From assembly GCA_007693635.1 (NCBI GenBank), contig REDE01000095.1, positions 1 through 37,031 on the forward strand: 37,031 nt of DNA, read 5' to 3'. The position numbers were made by a program, and so were the translations under genes. Of this stretch, positions 1-7,772 are shown piece by piece. Positions within the stretch are counted from its first letter, which is position 1, and each line of letters begins with the position of its first letter. Below the pieces are notes generated by a model. That model did not search any database and was not told where the DNA came from. It saw only the letters and a list, made by a program, of their open reading frames with translations. The stretch is from Flavobacteriales bacterium (GTDB lineage: Bacteria > Bacteroidota > Bacteroidia > Flavobacteriales > Schleiferiaceae).

Positions 1-243
1 ATCCTGAACTTCTAGGAGATCTTCCGGAAAGACGGATGTCACATCACGCCCTACTATATTAGGCAACAAATCTAGGGCAACTAAAGTCTCGGAAATTGCC
101 CCTCCTAATGAAACGATACGGTGTGTATCGTTTTGCTTTGCTTCGGGTCCGGAACACGCTGCGATTACGAAAATGGTGAAAAACAAAATCATCGCACCGA
201 GCTTACTTAATTTTTCTTTGCTTGGACAAATTGCTATCTTCAT
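1..243 (-). CDS. Heme ABC transporter substrate-binding lipoprotein, N-terminal part
   Basis: Only the first 81 codons are present; the gene runs off the left edge. Seen: the start ATG is the reverse complement of 241-243. A hydrophobic signal segment ends in a lipobox-like VIAAC, so the mature protein is probably a lipoprotein with its lipidated Cys near residue 29. The stretch RIVSLGGAISETLVALDL followed by IVGRDVTSVFPE is typical of TroA-fold heme/hemin binding proteins (HmuT type), where 'SLGGAISE' and 'GVDxTSxYP' are conserved. Such proteins hand heme to an ABC permease in the inner membrane. The rest of the operon should lie to the left, outside the window. A TACTTTTG promoter element lies about 160 nt upstream, giving a rather long leader. 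Iron or heme regulation is likely for the family, but I could not define an operator. Confidence 0.75.
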   Translation of the reverse strand, partial: MKIAICPSKEKLSKLGAMILFFTIFVIAACSGPEAKQNDTHRIVSLGGAISETLVALDLLPNIVGRDVTSVFPEDLLEVQD

Positions 244-402
244 TCGTTCAGGTCGTTTATTTTTTTTACGGGAATTTAGTAGGACTTGAAAAGCTGCACC
301 TCAAAGCTGAAACACCCAGTATTAATCCCTATCCTTTGAAGTCCATTAAAATCAAGGTTACAGTCCATGAGATTTATTGTTATTTAGACTAATTATAGAT
401 TG

Positions 403-410
403 CAAAAGTA
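403..410 (-). promoter_or_regulatory. Putative Bacteroidota -7 element for the heme-binding lipoprotein
   Basis: Read on the minus strand this is TACTTTTG, a perfect match to TAnnTTTG. No clear TTG lies at the -33 distance. It lies between the regulator's terminator and the start codon at 243, so it would give a leader of roughly 155 nt. Its downstream flank is AT-rich and carries two TAGA tetramers (384-387 and 396-399) that could be a regulator site, but this is a guess. Confidence 0.45.
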
Positions 411-446
411 GCGTGTGAGAAAAACAGTATGACTACTGAGACTAAT

Positions 447-472
447 AAAAAAGCATCACTAGAACTAGTGAT
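447..472 (-). terminator. Rho-independent terminator of the LuxR-type regulator
   Basis: A perfect inverted repeat, ATCACTAG-AA-CTAGTGAT, spans 455-472 and overlaps the stop codon. On the minus strand it is followed by GC and six T residues (447-452). A 7-bp stem with a 4-nt loop plus a T-tract is the classical intrinsic terminator form. Confidence 0.7.
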
Positions 473-1053
473 TATGGTTGAATAAACGATAGTCGTATTG
501 CTTTAACCACTAGTTCAACGGGAGATTTCACCTCAAATTTCTTCAAGAGTGCCTTTCGATGTGAGTTTATGGTATGGTGACTAAGAAAAAGTCGATCGGC
601 TATTTCGTGTGTTTTCAAACCCTCAGCGATGCAGGATAAAATTTGCATCTCGCGATCGCTCAAGTCCACCAAATCGTAATCCTCACTTGAGGCGTTAGAT
701 AGCAAACTTCCACAAACGAACGGACGGTTTCTCAAAAGGCATTTCCACGCAAATTGAATCTCGTCATACGCACAATCTACATCCAAAAGCGCCCGAGGAT
801 TTCCCGGAAATAAATCGACCTCAACTTTAAGACCTTTTGGTAAAATAATCATCCAAGGGAGGTTATCTAAAGCCTCGAATTTTTTTAATTCCCCGAATAA
901 TTGATAGGAAGTAATGACTCCGTGAAAAGTCTCATTTTGGTGTAATATAGACGAATCAAAATTCACAAATCGGTAGTCAGGGAAGGCGGATAATAAGATC
1001 TGCTTTACCCCAGTGCGCATAATTTCATTTTCGATAGCGATAAGTATGACCAT
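472..1053 (-). CDS. LuxR/NarL-type response regulator with a degenerate receiver domain
   Basis: The start at 1053 gives 193 residues beginning MVILIAIENEIMRTGV, which aligns with the beta-1/alpha-1 start of receiver domains; the open frame upstream to 1125 lacks that similarity. Residues about 1-115 are receiver-like, but the acidic pair that binds magnesium (DD) is replaced by Ile-Glu, and the segment where the phosphoacceptor Asp should lie reads HGVITSYQ, without an Asp. Residues about 131-190 form a normal LuxR-type helix-turn-helix (LSDREMQIL, then HEIADRLFLSHHTINSHRKAL). It is probably a DNA-binding regulator that does not depend on phosphorylation. No sensor kinase is adjacent. The gene is monocistronic, ends in its own terminator, and precedes the heme-uptake gene on the same strand. 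Its targets are unknown. Confidence 0.8.
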   Translation of the reverse strand: MVILIAIENEIMRTGVKQILLSAFPDYRFVNFDSSILHQNETFHGVITSYQLFGELKKFEALDNLPWMIILPKGLKVEVDLFPGNPRALLDVDCAYDEIQFAWKCLLRNRPFVCGSLLSNASSEDYDLVDLSDREMQILSCIAEGLKTHEIADRLFLSHHTINSHRKALLKKFEVKSPVELVVKAIRLSFIQP

Positions 1054-1334
1054 CTTATTAGGTATTTTATAATCACTCGAACAATCCGGTAAACCACAAT
1101 AAAATCGAGTTACGCAAACCAGCACCTCAGATTTTTCAGATTGCCATTGTGATGATTTCTCAATTATTTAAAATTATTCTAAACTGCAAAAATCCAACAA
1201 AAAACCTGTGAAAAAAAACTTATTTGTAATCTTTCTAAACAATCACTAGAAGTAGTATGAAAATCGAATCTGGTGGTCATGGATTTTAATTCGCAAAAAT
1301 GAACTTGAAATTTCCTAAATCCCCCCATTCGGAG

Positions 1335-1342
1335 TAATTTTG
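1335..1342 (+). promoter_or_regulatory. Putative -7 element of prfB
   Basis: TAATTTTG matches TAnnTTTG and is followed by CGGACT and the ATG at 1349, which puts the expected transcription start at or next to the start codon. No well-placed TTG at -33 was found. A GGAG (1331-1334) overlaps this region, but it would be upstream of the transcript start. Confidence 0.5.
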
Positions 1343-1348
1343 CGGACT

Positions 1349-2443
1349 ATGGCAGAAATTCAGGAAATCAAGCAACGCATCGAAGACCTCAAGCGCTACC
1401 TCAGCATTGAGGCGAAGCGTGTGGAATTAATCAATGAGGAGGAGAAAACCGCAGCGCCCGGTTTTTGGGACGACCCCAAGAAGGCCGAGCTGATTATGCG
1501 GCACATCCGAGAATTGAAGTTTTGGGTAGAAGGCTATGAGGAAGTCAGTAGATTGTATGATGAATACATTAATGCGGAAGAATTTTTTCGTGAAGGATTG
1601 CTGGAAGAGTCGGAGCTGACTTCCATGCGCAAGTCGTGCATCGATAAGCTTGAAGATTTAGAGTTTCGCAATATGCTTTCCGGAGAGGAGGATGCGCTTA
1701 GCGCCGTATTACAAATCACTGCGGGCGCGGGTGGCACCGAGAGTTGTGATTGGGCAGAAATGTTGATGCGCATGTACATTCGCTGGGGTGAAAGAAAAAA
1801 ACACAAAGTACGGGAACTTGCCTATTTGCCTGGTGACGTTGCCGGAGTAAAAGGTGTGACTCTGGAAATTGAGGGCGATTTTGTATTTGGTAATCTCAAA
1901 GGGGAAAATGGAGTGCACCGATTGGTGCGCATCTCGCCCTTCGACTCCAACGCCAAACGCCACACCTCCTTTGTTTCTGTGTACGTATATCCCCTGGTTG
2001 ACGACCGTATTGAGATACACGTAAATCCTTCCGATATTGAATGGGACACCTTCCGTTCATCAGGTGCTGGTGGTCAGAACGTAAACAAAGTAGAAACTGG
2101 CGTACGCTTGCGCCACAAACCCTCAGGTATTGTCATCGAAAATACCGAAACCCGTTCACAGTTACAAAACCGAGAAAAAGCCATACAGCTTTTAAAATCC
2201 CAACTCTACGAGCGCGTTATTGAAGAACGGAACGCAAAACGTGCTGAAATCGAAGCTGGAAAGAAAAAAATTGAGTGGGGTTCACAAATTCGCAACTACG
2301 TTTTACATCCATATAAACTTGTGAAAGATGTCCGCACTGGGGTAGAATCAACCAATCCCGATGCGGTACTAGATGGAGAAATCGATGCCTTTTTAAAAGC
2401 GTTTTTAATGATGGAGGGGCAAGCCTCACAAACCGAAGTATAA
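1349..2443 (+). CDS. prfB: Peptide chain release factor 2 (RF2)
   Basis: RF2 recognises UGA and UAA stop codons and triggers peptide release on the ribosome. Seen: the codon-recognition tripeptide SPF (in [16 protein letters not shown]) and the catalytic GGQ loop ([13 protein letters not shown]), with family-typical length (364 aa) and the conserved tail [26 protein letters not shown] chose the ATG at 1349; a TTG at 1340 is in frame but lies inside the -7 motif. In most bacteria prfB needs a +1 frameshift at CTTTGA within 'RYLD'. Here the same place reads RYLS (CTC AGC) and the frame is open throughout, so this autoregulation is absent. The stop codon overlaps the start of the next gene (TAATG), suggesting coupled translation. 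Confidence 0.97.
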   Translation: MAEIQEIKQRIEDLKRYLSIEAKRVELINEEEKTAAPGFWDDPKKAELIMRHIRELKFWVEGYEEVSRLYDEYINAEEFFREGLLEESELTSMRKSCIDKLEDLEFRNMLSGEEDALSAVLQITAGAGGTESCDWAEMLMRMYIRWGERKKHKVRELAYLPGDVAGVKGVTLEIEGDFVFGNLKGENGVHRLVRISPFDSNAKRHTSFVSVYVYPLVDDRIEIHVNPSDIEWDTFRSSGAGGQNVNKVETGVRLRHKPSGIVIENTETRSQLQNREKAIQLLKSQLYERVIEERNAKRAEIEAGKKKIEWGSQIRNYVLHPYKLVKDVRTGVESTNPDAVLDGEIDAFLKAFLMMEGQASQTEV

Positions 2444-2793
2444 TGTCAGAATACACCATTTATCACAACCCTCGCTGCAGTAAAAGTCGAGAGGCGCTAA
2501 GTTATTTAGAAAACAATCAACTCAAATACAGAGTCGTGCGTTATTTGGATGAAGCTTTGACCTTCGAGGATTTACAGGAAGTATTAGATAAACTCGATAT
2601 AGAGGCCATAGAGCTCGTTCGGACCAACGAGAAAATATGGAAAGAACAATTTGCCGATAAAGAGCTCGATGAAGACGAAATAATTTTCAGTATGTTGGAA
2701 TACCCACAGCTTATCCAAAGACCCATCATTGTTCTCAATGATAGAGCTGTAATAGGGCGCCCAACCAACCAAATCGAAGAATTAAGAAAATAG
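2443..2793 (+). CDS. arsC: ArsC-like (glutaredoxin-fold) arsenate reductase
   Basis: This is a 116-residue protein of the ArsC family, which reduces arsenate to arsenite with glutaredoxin/glutathione-type partners. Seen: IYHNPRCSKSREAL puts the catalytic Cys at residue 12, as in plasmid R773 ArsC, and the C-terminal block RPIIVLNDRAVIGRP carries the conserved arginines that bind the oxyanion. The start overlaps the prfB stop by one base. No arsR, arsB or acr3 gene is nearby, so it is not part of an ars operon, and a general stress or thiol role (as for the related YfgD and Spx-type proteins) is possible. Confidence in the family is high; arsenate as the true substrate is less certain. Confidence 0.85.
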   Translation: MSEYTIYHNPRCSKSREALSYLENNQLKYRVVRYLDEALTFEDLQEVLDKLDIEAIELVRTNEKIWKEQFADKELDEDEIIFSMLEYPQLIQRPIIVLNDRAVIGRPTNQIEELRK

Positions 2794-2960
2794 TCTAATT
2801 TTTTTTGTGGATTTAGATTTTCGCTGTACCTTTAAGGTCGAATATTTTGAATCTAAAGCAGCATTGAATGGCTACTTTCCACCATAATCACATTAATAAT
2901 ATACGATTCGCACATGTGACTATCTCTCATCAGTGAGGCTAGTTTTCCATAACCGAGTCA

Positions 2961-5171
2961 ATGCAACCCATTTTAGTGAAAAGAATTATGAACAGTACGA
3001 TGAGTCCAGCGGAAAAACTCAAAGATTTTTTTGGGTTTGATGGCTTCAAAGGAAATCAAGAGGCCGTAATTAATAACCTCTTAGAAGGAAATGACGGATT
3101 TGTAATAATGCCCACAGGTGGAGGTAAGTCCTTGTGCTACCAACTGCCGGCACTGATGTTAGAAGGGACCGCTGTGGTCGTCTCTCCGCTCATTGCCCTC
3201 ATGAAAAACCAAGTAGATGCGCTACGAGGTTTTTCTACTGAAAATGGCATTGCGCACGTAATGAACTCCTCTTTGACCAAAAGAGAGCTCCTACAAGTTA
3301 AGGAAGATATCGTTTCCGGAATCACGAAACTACTCTATGTAGCACCTGAATCTTTAACCAAAGAGGAAAATATTGAGTTCCTTGCCGGTCAAAACATCTC
3401 TTTCTACGCCATCGATGAAGCCCATTGTATCTCCGAATGGGGTCATGACTTTCGTCCGGAATATCGCAATCTGAGAAGCATTATTCACCGCATAAGCATC
3501 AAGCCAATTATCGCCTTGACGGCTACCGCCACCCCAAAAGTCCAATCGGACATTATCAAAAACTTGGGGATGGATCACGCCAATGTATTTAAAAGCTCCT
3601 TTAACCGCGACAACCTCTATTACGAAGTACGTCCTAAGGTCAACATCGAAAAGGAGATCATTAAATTCGTTCGTCAACACATCGGAAAAAGTGGTATCAT
3701 CTACTGCTTGAGCCGAAAAAAGGTGGAAGAAATAGCCCAAACACTACAAGTAAACGGAATAAAAGCCCTCCCCTATCACGCAGGTCTGGACGCCACAAGT
3801 CGTGCGCGACACCAGGACATGTTCCTCATGGAAGATACTGATGTCATTGTAGCCACCATAGCGTTCGGGATGGGTATCGACAAACCGGATGTCCGTTTTG
3901 TAATTCACCACGATATCCCGAAGTCGCTTGAAAGCTATTACCAAGAAACTGGTCGCGCAGGAAGAGATGGAGGAGAAGGAATTTGTGTAGCTTTCTACGA
4001 TTATAAAGACATCGAGAAGCTAGAGAAATTTATGCACAATAAGCCCGTCGCTGAACAAGAGATTGGCAAACAACTAATTGCTGAAACGGTTGGTTACGTT
4101 GAAAATGGCGGTTGCCGTAGAAAATACCTCCTGCACTATTTCGGCGAATTCTACGATGAAAGTCAGTGCACCGACATGTGTGACAACTGCCGACATCCAC
4201 GCGAAAAATTCGACGCCCGAGAAGATGCAAACTTGGTATTGCGCGCGGTTAGACAAACGCATAATCAATTTAAATCCTTCCAAATCGCGCAAATTCTCAT
4301 TGGTAAACTTACCGCGAAAATCAAGGCATACCGAATCAACGAACAAGATATTTTCGGTGAAGGAGTTGAGCGAGATGAAAGACACTGGATGGCGGTGATT
4401 CGTCAACTAGTCGTTCGAGGATATTTGCATAAAGATATCGAAACATACGGGGTTTTACGAATAACGGAGGCCGGAGAGAAATTCCTAAGTAATCCTGAGG
4501 AGTTTTTAATGAGTAAAGATCACAATTACGACGACGCCGACGGTGAAGATATTGTCAATTTACAAAAAGGCGCCGCAGCTCTAGACAGCACGTTGTACAA
4601 CATGCTAAAAGATCTTACGCGTAAAGAAGCGCAGAAAAAAGGCGTCCCCCCTTACGCTGTTTTCCAAGAAAATAGCCTCAGCGAAATGGCTACGCATTAC
4701 CCCACTAGTATCGAGGAACTTAAAAATATACCTGGTATCGGAGAAGGGAAAGCGATTAAATTCGGGAAACCGTTTATCGAACTGATCGAAAGGTATGTGG
4801 CCGACAACGATATCGAAAAAGATTCCGACCTAGTGGTCAAATCAGTCGTTAATAAATCAGGACTAAAAGTCTATATCATTCAAAGTACCGACAGAAAAAT
4901 TCCACTGGATGATCTCGCAAAAGCGAAGAGTCTTAGCTTATCTGAACTGCTCGACGAAATTGATATCATCGTAAATTCAGGCACAAAAATCAACATCGAT
5001 TACTACCTAAAAGATGTTCTCGATGAAGACCAAATAAACGATATCTACGATTATTTCATGGAAGCCGAAACAGCAGATATCGACCCCGCTATGGACGAAT
5101 TTGACGGTGAATTTACCGAGGAAGAATTACGCATGGTGCGCATCAAATTTATGAGCGAAGTCGCCAACTGA
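2961..5171 (+). CDS. recQ: ATP-dependent DNA helicase RecQ
   Basis: RecQ is a 3'-5' DNA helicase acting in recombinational repair and fork rescue. Seen in order: Walker A MPTGGGKS (residues 50-57), DEAH box (152-155) within IDEAHCISEWGHDFRPEYR, the second helicase domain with the arginine-finger motif YYQETGRAGRDG, a four-Cys zinc module (GGCRRKYLLHYFGEFYDESQCTDMCDNC), an RQC winged helix, and an HRDC domain (about 550-630, LKNIPGIGEGKAIKFG). About 100 more residues follow, ending in an acidic stretch; this extension is longer than in E. coli RecQ and resembles the extra C-terminal region common in Bacteroidota. The start is uncertain: ATG codons at 2961, 2988 and 3000 are all possible, and 3000 gives the N-terminus closest to the family. 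It is preceded by 167 nt without a gene. Confidence 0.96.
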   Translation: MQPILVKRIMNSTMSPAEKLKDFFGFDGFKGNQEAVINNLLEGNDGFVIMPTGGGKSLCYQLPALMLEGTAVVVSPLIALMKNQVDALRGFSTENGIAHVMNSSLTKRELLQVKEDIVSGITKLLYVAPESLTKEENIEFLAGQNISFYAIDEAHCISEWGHDFRPEYRNLRSIIHRISIKPIIALTATATPKVQSDIIKNLGMDHANVFKSSFNRDNLYYEVRPKVNIEKEIIKFVRQHIGKSGIIYCLSRKKVEEIAQTLQVNGIKALPYHAGLDATSRARHQDMFLMEDTDVIVATIAFGMGIDKPDVRFVIHHDIPKSLESYYQETGRAGRDGGEGICVAFYDYKDIEKLEKFMHNKPVAEQEIGKQLIAETVGYVENGGCRRKYLLHYFGEFYDESQCTDMCDNCRHPREKFDAREDANLVLRAVRQTHNQFKSFQIAQILIGKLTAKIKAYRINEQDIFGEGVERDERHWMAVIRQLVVRGYLHKDIETYGVLRITEAGEKFLSNPEEFLMSKDHNYDDADGEDIVNLQKGAAALDSTLYNMLKDLTRKEAQKKGVPPYAVFQENSLSEMATHYPTSIEELKNIPGIGEGKAIKFGKPFIELIERYVADNDIEKDSDLVVKSVVNKSGLKVYIIQSTDRKIPLDDLAKAKSLSLSELLDEIDIIVNSGTKINIDYYLKDVLDEDQINDIYDYFMEAETADIDPAMDEFDGEFTEEELRMVRIKFMSEVAN

Positions 5172-5216
5172 TAGTTTTTATCTATTCGTGGATAATTACA
5201 ATGAAATCTTAACGTT

Positions 5217-5255
5217 CCGTGGCAAAAGTGCATTGTACTTTTGCCGCGGATTTTT
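5217..5255 (+). terminator. Strong hairpin with T-tract after recQ, overlapping the next promoter
   Basis: The arms 5217-5229 and 5237-5249 pair over 13 bp with one U-G wobble around a 7-nt loop, followed by ATTTTT. This is a good intrinsic terminator for recQ. The right arm also contains the TACTTTTG -7 element of the peroxiredoxin gene, so the same bases may serve both purposes, or the palindrome may be an operator. Confidence 0.6.
5236..5243 (+). promoter_or_regulatory. Putative -7 element of the peroxiredoxin gene
   Basis: TACTTTTG followed by CCGC lies 44 nt before the ATG at 5288, giving a leader of about 40 nt. No exact TTG was found at -33. It sits inside a hairpin whose left arm is almost its mirror image. 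Confidence 0.5.
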
Positions 5256-5287
5256 AAATTTAATATTCACCATTTAAAACAAATAAT

Positions 5288-5920
5288 ATGGCTGTTTTAG
5301 TAGGAAAAAAAGCGCCTTCATTTTCGGCGTCTGCAGTAATCAACGGAGAAGAAATCGTTAACGGTTTTTCACTTGACCAATTTATTGGCAACAAGTATGT
5401 CGTTTTGTTTTTCTATCCAAAAGATTTTACTTTTGTTTGTCCAACAGAATTGCACGCATTTCAAGAGCGCTTGGAAGATTTTCGCAAGCGTGACGTAGAG
5501 GTTGTTGCTGTATCTACCGATACCGAGCAGTCGCACTGGGGATGGTTGCAAATGAGCAAAGAAGACGGCGGAATACAAGGTGTGACTTACCCAATCGTTG
5601 CCGACACCAACAAAACCATCTCTACCAATTTCGACGTAATCGCTGGTAGCTTCTTCTACAATGAAAATGATCAATTGGAGGCAGAAGGCGAAATGGTTGC
5701 TTACCGTGGCCTTTTCTTAATTGATAAAAACGGTGTTGTTCGTCACCAATTGGTAAATGATATGCCACTTGGTCGTAACGTAGACGAAGCCCTGCGCATG
5801 ATTGATGCTCTACAATACTTCGAGAAAAATGGCGAGGTTTGCCCTGCTAACTGGAGCGAAGGAAAAGAGGCGATGAAAGCATCACACAGTGGTGTAGCAG
5901 AGTACTTGAAGAAAAACTAA
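5288..5920 (+). CDS. Typical 2-Cys peroxiredoxin (AhpC/Tsa family)
   Basis: It reduces hydrogen peroxide and organic peroxides using a peroxidatic Cys. Seen: FYPKDFTFVCPTELHAF contains the peroxidatic Cys with the conserved Pro/Thr pocket, and GEVCPANW carries the resolving Cys near the C-terminus. The length (210 aa) and the helical tail GVAEYLKKN fit the typical 2-Cys class, which cycles as a dimer or decamer. Electrons would come from a thioredoxin or an AhpF-like reductase; no ahpF is adjacent. It has its own promoter and a strong terminator, so it is a single-gene unit. Cytosolic: no signal peptide. Confidence 0.95.
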   Translation: MAVLVGKKAPSFSASAVINGEEIVNGFSLDQFIGNKYVVLFFYPKDFTFVCPTELHAFQERLEDFRKRDVEVVAVSTDTEQSHWGWLQMSKEDGGIQGVTYPIVADTNKTISTNFDVIAGSFFYNENDQLEAEGEMVAYRGLFLIDKNGVVRHQLVNDMPLGRNVDEALRMIDALQYFEKNGEVCPANWSEGKEAMKASHSGVAEYLKKN

Positions 5921-5946
5921 GTACCAGAAACTTCATCTTATAATCT

Positions 5947-5974
5947 AAAACACCCCGCAATTGCGGGGTGTTTT
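5947..5974. terminator. Bidirectional intrinsic terminator
   Basis: This is a perfect 28-bp palindrome with a GC-rich core (CACCCCGCAA/TTGCGGGGTG) flanked by AAAA and TTTT. It lies 27 nt after the peroxiredoxin stop and can act in both orientations. Confidence 0.9.
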
Positions 5975-5986
5975 ATTTAGTAAGGA

Positions 5987-6039
5987 ATGGCTCGGACATC
6001 CACCACAAACACACGTAAATCACCACTTTTCCGAGCCAT
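5987..6039. repeat. Unassigned inverted repeat in the convergent intergenic region
   Basis: The ten-base arms ATGGCTCGGA (5987-5996) and TCCGAGCCAT (6030-6039) are perfectly complementary around a 33-nt spacer. It lies between two terminators and has no T-tract of its own. The function is unknown; it could be a structured 3' end or a remnant. Confidence 0.5.
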
Positions 6040-6082
6040 CCCTCGTCTAATGTTCCAACAATATCACAACTATAATACAATG

Positions 6083-6111
6083 AAAAACGCCACGTTGTTT
6101 ACGTGGCGTTT
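6083..6111 (-). terminator. Intrinsic terminator of the HtrA-type protease gene
   Basis: The 10-bp stem AAACGCCACG/CGTGGCGTTT (6085-6111) has a 7-nt loop. On the minus strand it ends in TTTTT and starts 28 nt after the stop codon. Confidence 0.8.
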
Positions 6112-6138
6112 ACATTATTTTGAAAAATTTAGAAAGCC

Positions 6139-7575
6139 TTACCAGCCGAATGCGAAGTACCCAGGACGACCATTGGGGAACATCCCCTCTATCATAACGC
6201 CTTCACCCGGCTTGAGAACGCTAAGGATTGAATTTAACTCCTCGACAGACTTCACCGGCCTGCGATTGATGTGCGTAATAACAAATCCTTCTGGTATGTT
6301 TAATCTGGATAACTTACCCGTACGCAACTCTTTTATTTTCAAACCCCAGCCTATTCCCAGCAACTCTTTATCCTCTTTTGTTATTACCTCAAAGCTTGCC
6401 CCGAGACCAGCACTGGAAGATATTATATCCTTTTCTACGGCATCAGTCGTACCTTCTTGATTTCTCAAAATTACCTCAAAGCTGCGTTTTTTACCCTTTC
6501 TTAGGACTTCCACCGCTACACGGTCGCCGGGACGCTTTCTGCCGATAATTTCCTGAAGCTCGGAAGAACGACGAATTGCTCGACCATCCACACTTACGAT
6601 TATATCCTCTTCTTCAATACCAGCATCAGCAGCCGCTCCATTCTTTGCAATTCCAGCTACAAAAGCTCCGTTGCGACTCTCTAATTTTAATTCTCTTGCT
6701 TTTTCTGGAGTTACATCCGTAATGTTAACTCCAATGAATGCACGCTGAACTACTCCGTATTCCAAAATATCTTCCACAACCTTCTGAACAATATTGCTCG
6801 GAACCGCAAAGGAATACCCCTCAAATGAGCCAGAACGCGATGATATAGCGGTATTAATACCAACCAACTCTCCCTTGATATTGACCAATGCTCCCCCAGA
6901 ATTACCCGGATTTACCGCGGCATCGGTCTGGATAAACGCTTCAATCGCAGTGCGGTCATTGATGATGTTAATGGATCGACCTTTGGCGCTGACAATTCCG
7001 TGGGTCACCGTATTGGTCAGGTTAAATGGGTTACCCAATGCTAAAACCCATTCACCAACCCGAATTTCGTCGGAATTTGCGAAAACCGCCGGCTGTAAGC
7101 CTTCATAATCGACTTTGATAATGGCCAAATCCGTAGCGGGATCTGCACCGATCAACTTAGCACGGAGCTCCTTACCATCGTGAAGAACTACTTCCAATCC
7201 AGAAGCATTTGCCACAACGTGATTGTTGGTGATTATATACCCATCAGAAGTTACCACAACCCCACTTCCGGAACCCATTTGAATTTGCGGCTGCTGCATA
7301 CGAGGACCAAAAAAGAATTCCTCAATAGGATTCATCGGACGTCGCTGTGCTTGAACCTCCGTCTTAACGTGCACCACCGTAGGCAAAGCATATTCTGCCG
7401 CCGAGGCAAAATCAAAAGCCGCTGAGGGAAGATTTGATGTCATCCTCGCCAGCGGCGCATTGGAATCGTTTTGAATAATTGTGACCTGAGGCTGCTCGAA
7501 AAAAGTCTTATAACCCCATAAAGTTAAAGCTCCTGTCAGAATGGCAGTAAAACCAATAGTCAAAATTCGCTTCAT
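6139..7575 (-). CDS. Do/HtrA-type periplasmic serine endoprotease
   Basis: DegP/DegQ-family protease and chaperone for misfolded envelope proteins, 478 aa. Seen: an N-terminal membrane or signal segment (MKRILTIGFTAILTGALTLWG), then a trypsin-fold domain with the catalytic triad His (ITNNHVV), Asp (TDLAIIKVD) and Ser (NPGNSGGALVN). PDZ1 follows (FIGVNITDVTPEKARELKL, then GIEEEDIIVSVDGRAI). A shorter, diverged PDZ2-like region forms the C-terminus (IPEGFVITHINRRPVKSVEEL). The signal segment lacks an obvious cleavage site, so the protein may stay anchored like DegS. It has its own promoter at 7648-7677 and terminator at 6083-6111, so it is monocistronic. Regulation by envelope stress is expected for the family but not visible here. 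Confidence 0.94.
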   Translation of the reverse strand: MKRILTIGFTAILTGALTLWGYKTFFEQPQVTIIQNDSNAPLARMTSNLPSAAFDFASAAEYALPTVVHVKTEVQAQRRPMNPIEEFFFGPRMQQPQIQMGSGSGVVVTSDGYIITNNHVVANASGLEVVLHDGKELRAKLIGADPATDLAIIKVDYEGLQPAVFANSDEIRVGEWVLALGNPFNLTNTVTHGIVSAKGRSINIINDRTAIEAFIQTDAAVNPGNSGGALVNIKGELVGINTAISSRSGSFEGYSFAVPSNIVQKVVEDILEYGVVQRAFIGVNITDVTPEKARELKLESRNGAFVAGIAKNGAAADAGIEEEDIIVSVDGRAIRRSSELQEIIGRKRPGDRVAVEVLRKGKKRSFEVILRNQEGTTDAVEKDIISSSAGLGASFEVITKEDKELLGIGWGLKIKELRTGKLSRLNIPEGFVITHINRRPVKSVEELNSILSVLKPGEGVMIEGMFPNGRPGYFAFGW

Positions 7576-7647
7576 AATTGATATATTTGATATTTAATGT
7601 AATTTCGCCCAGAATATCAAAAGATCGGAAATCTTTCAATGTTCGCC

Positions 7648-7677
7648 CAAAAGTATTCAGAAATCATTCCACGCAAA
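7648..7677 (-). promoter_or_regulatory. Bacteroidota-type promoter for the HtrA-type gene
   Basis: On the minus strand TTTG (7677-7674) is separated by 18 nt from TACTTTTG (7655-7648). Both boxes and the spacing match the TTTG-N(17-23)-TAnnTTTG pattern. The leader would be about 70 nt. Confidence 0.65.
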
Positions 7678-7772
7678 AAGGACTGACAGCTTTATACTAG
7701 TCATTTAACATAGGTTTAACCGGCAGCGGATTTATATTTACCTCATCAAACGAAAAGCATAAACGTACGATC

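Noticed and set aside
381-400. AT-rich TTTAGACTAATTATAGAT as a Fur-like operator for the heme-uptake gene.
   Set aside because: It is not a convincing dyad and I cannot match it to a defined consensus.
1242-1259. Near-copy (14 of 18 bases) of the regulator's terminator palindrome, in the region upstream of the regulator gene, as a possible autoregulatory operator.
   Set aside because: The downstream copy is fully explained as a terminator, and the upstream one has poor dyad symmetry beyond ACTA/TAGT, so the likeness may be chance.
1299-1337. 12-codon ORF ([12 protein letters not shown]) just before prfB, as a leader peptide.
   Set aside because: It ends inside the predicted -7 element of prfB, so it would not be on that transcript.
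5987-6460. 157-codon plus-strand frame over the end of the HtrA-type gene.
   Set aside because: It covers two terminator-like structures and is antisense to conserved PDZ coding sequence; a shadow frame.
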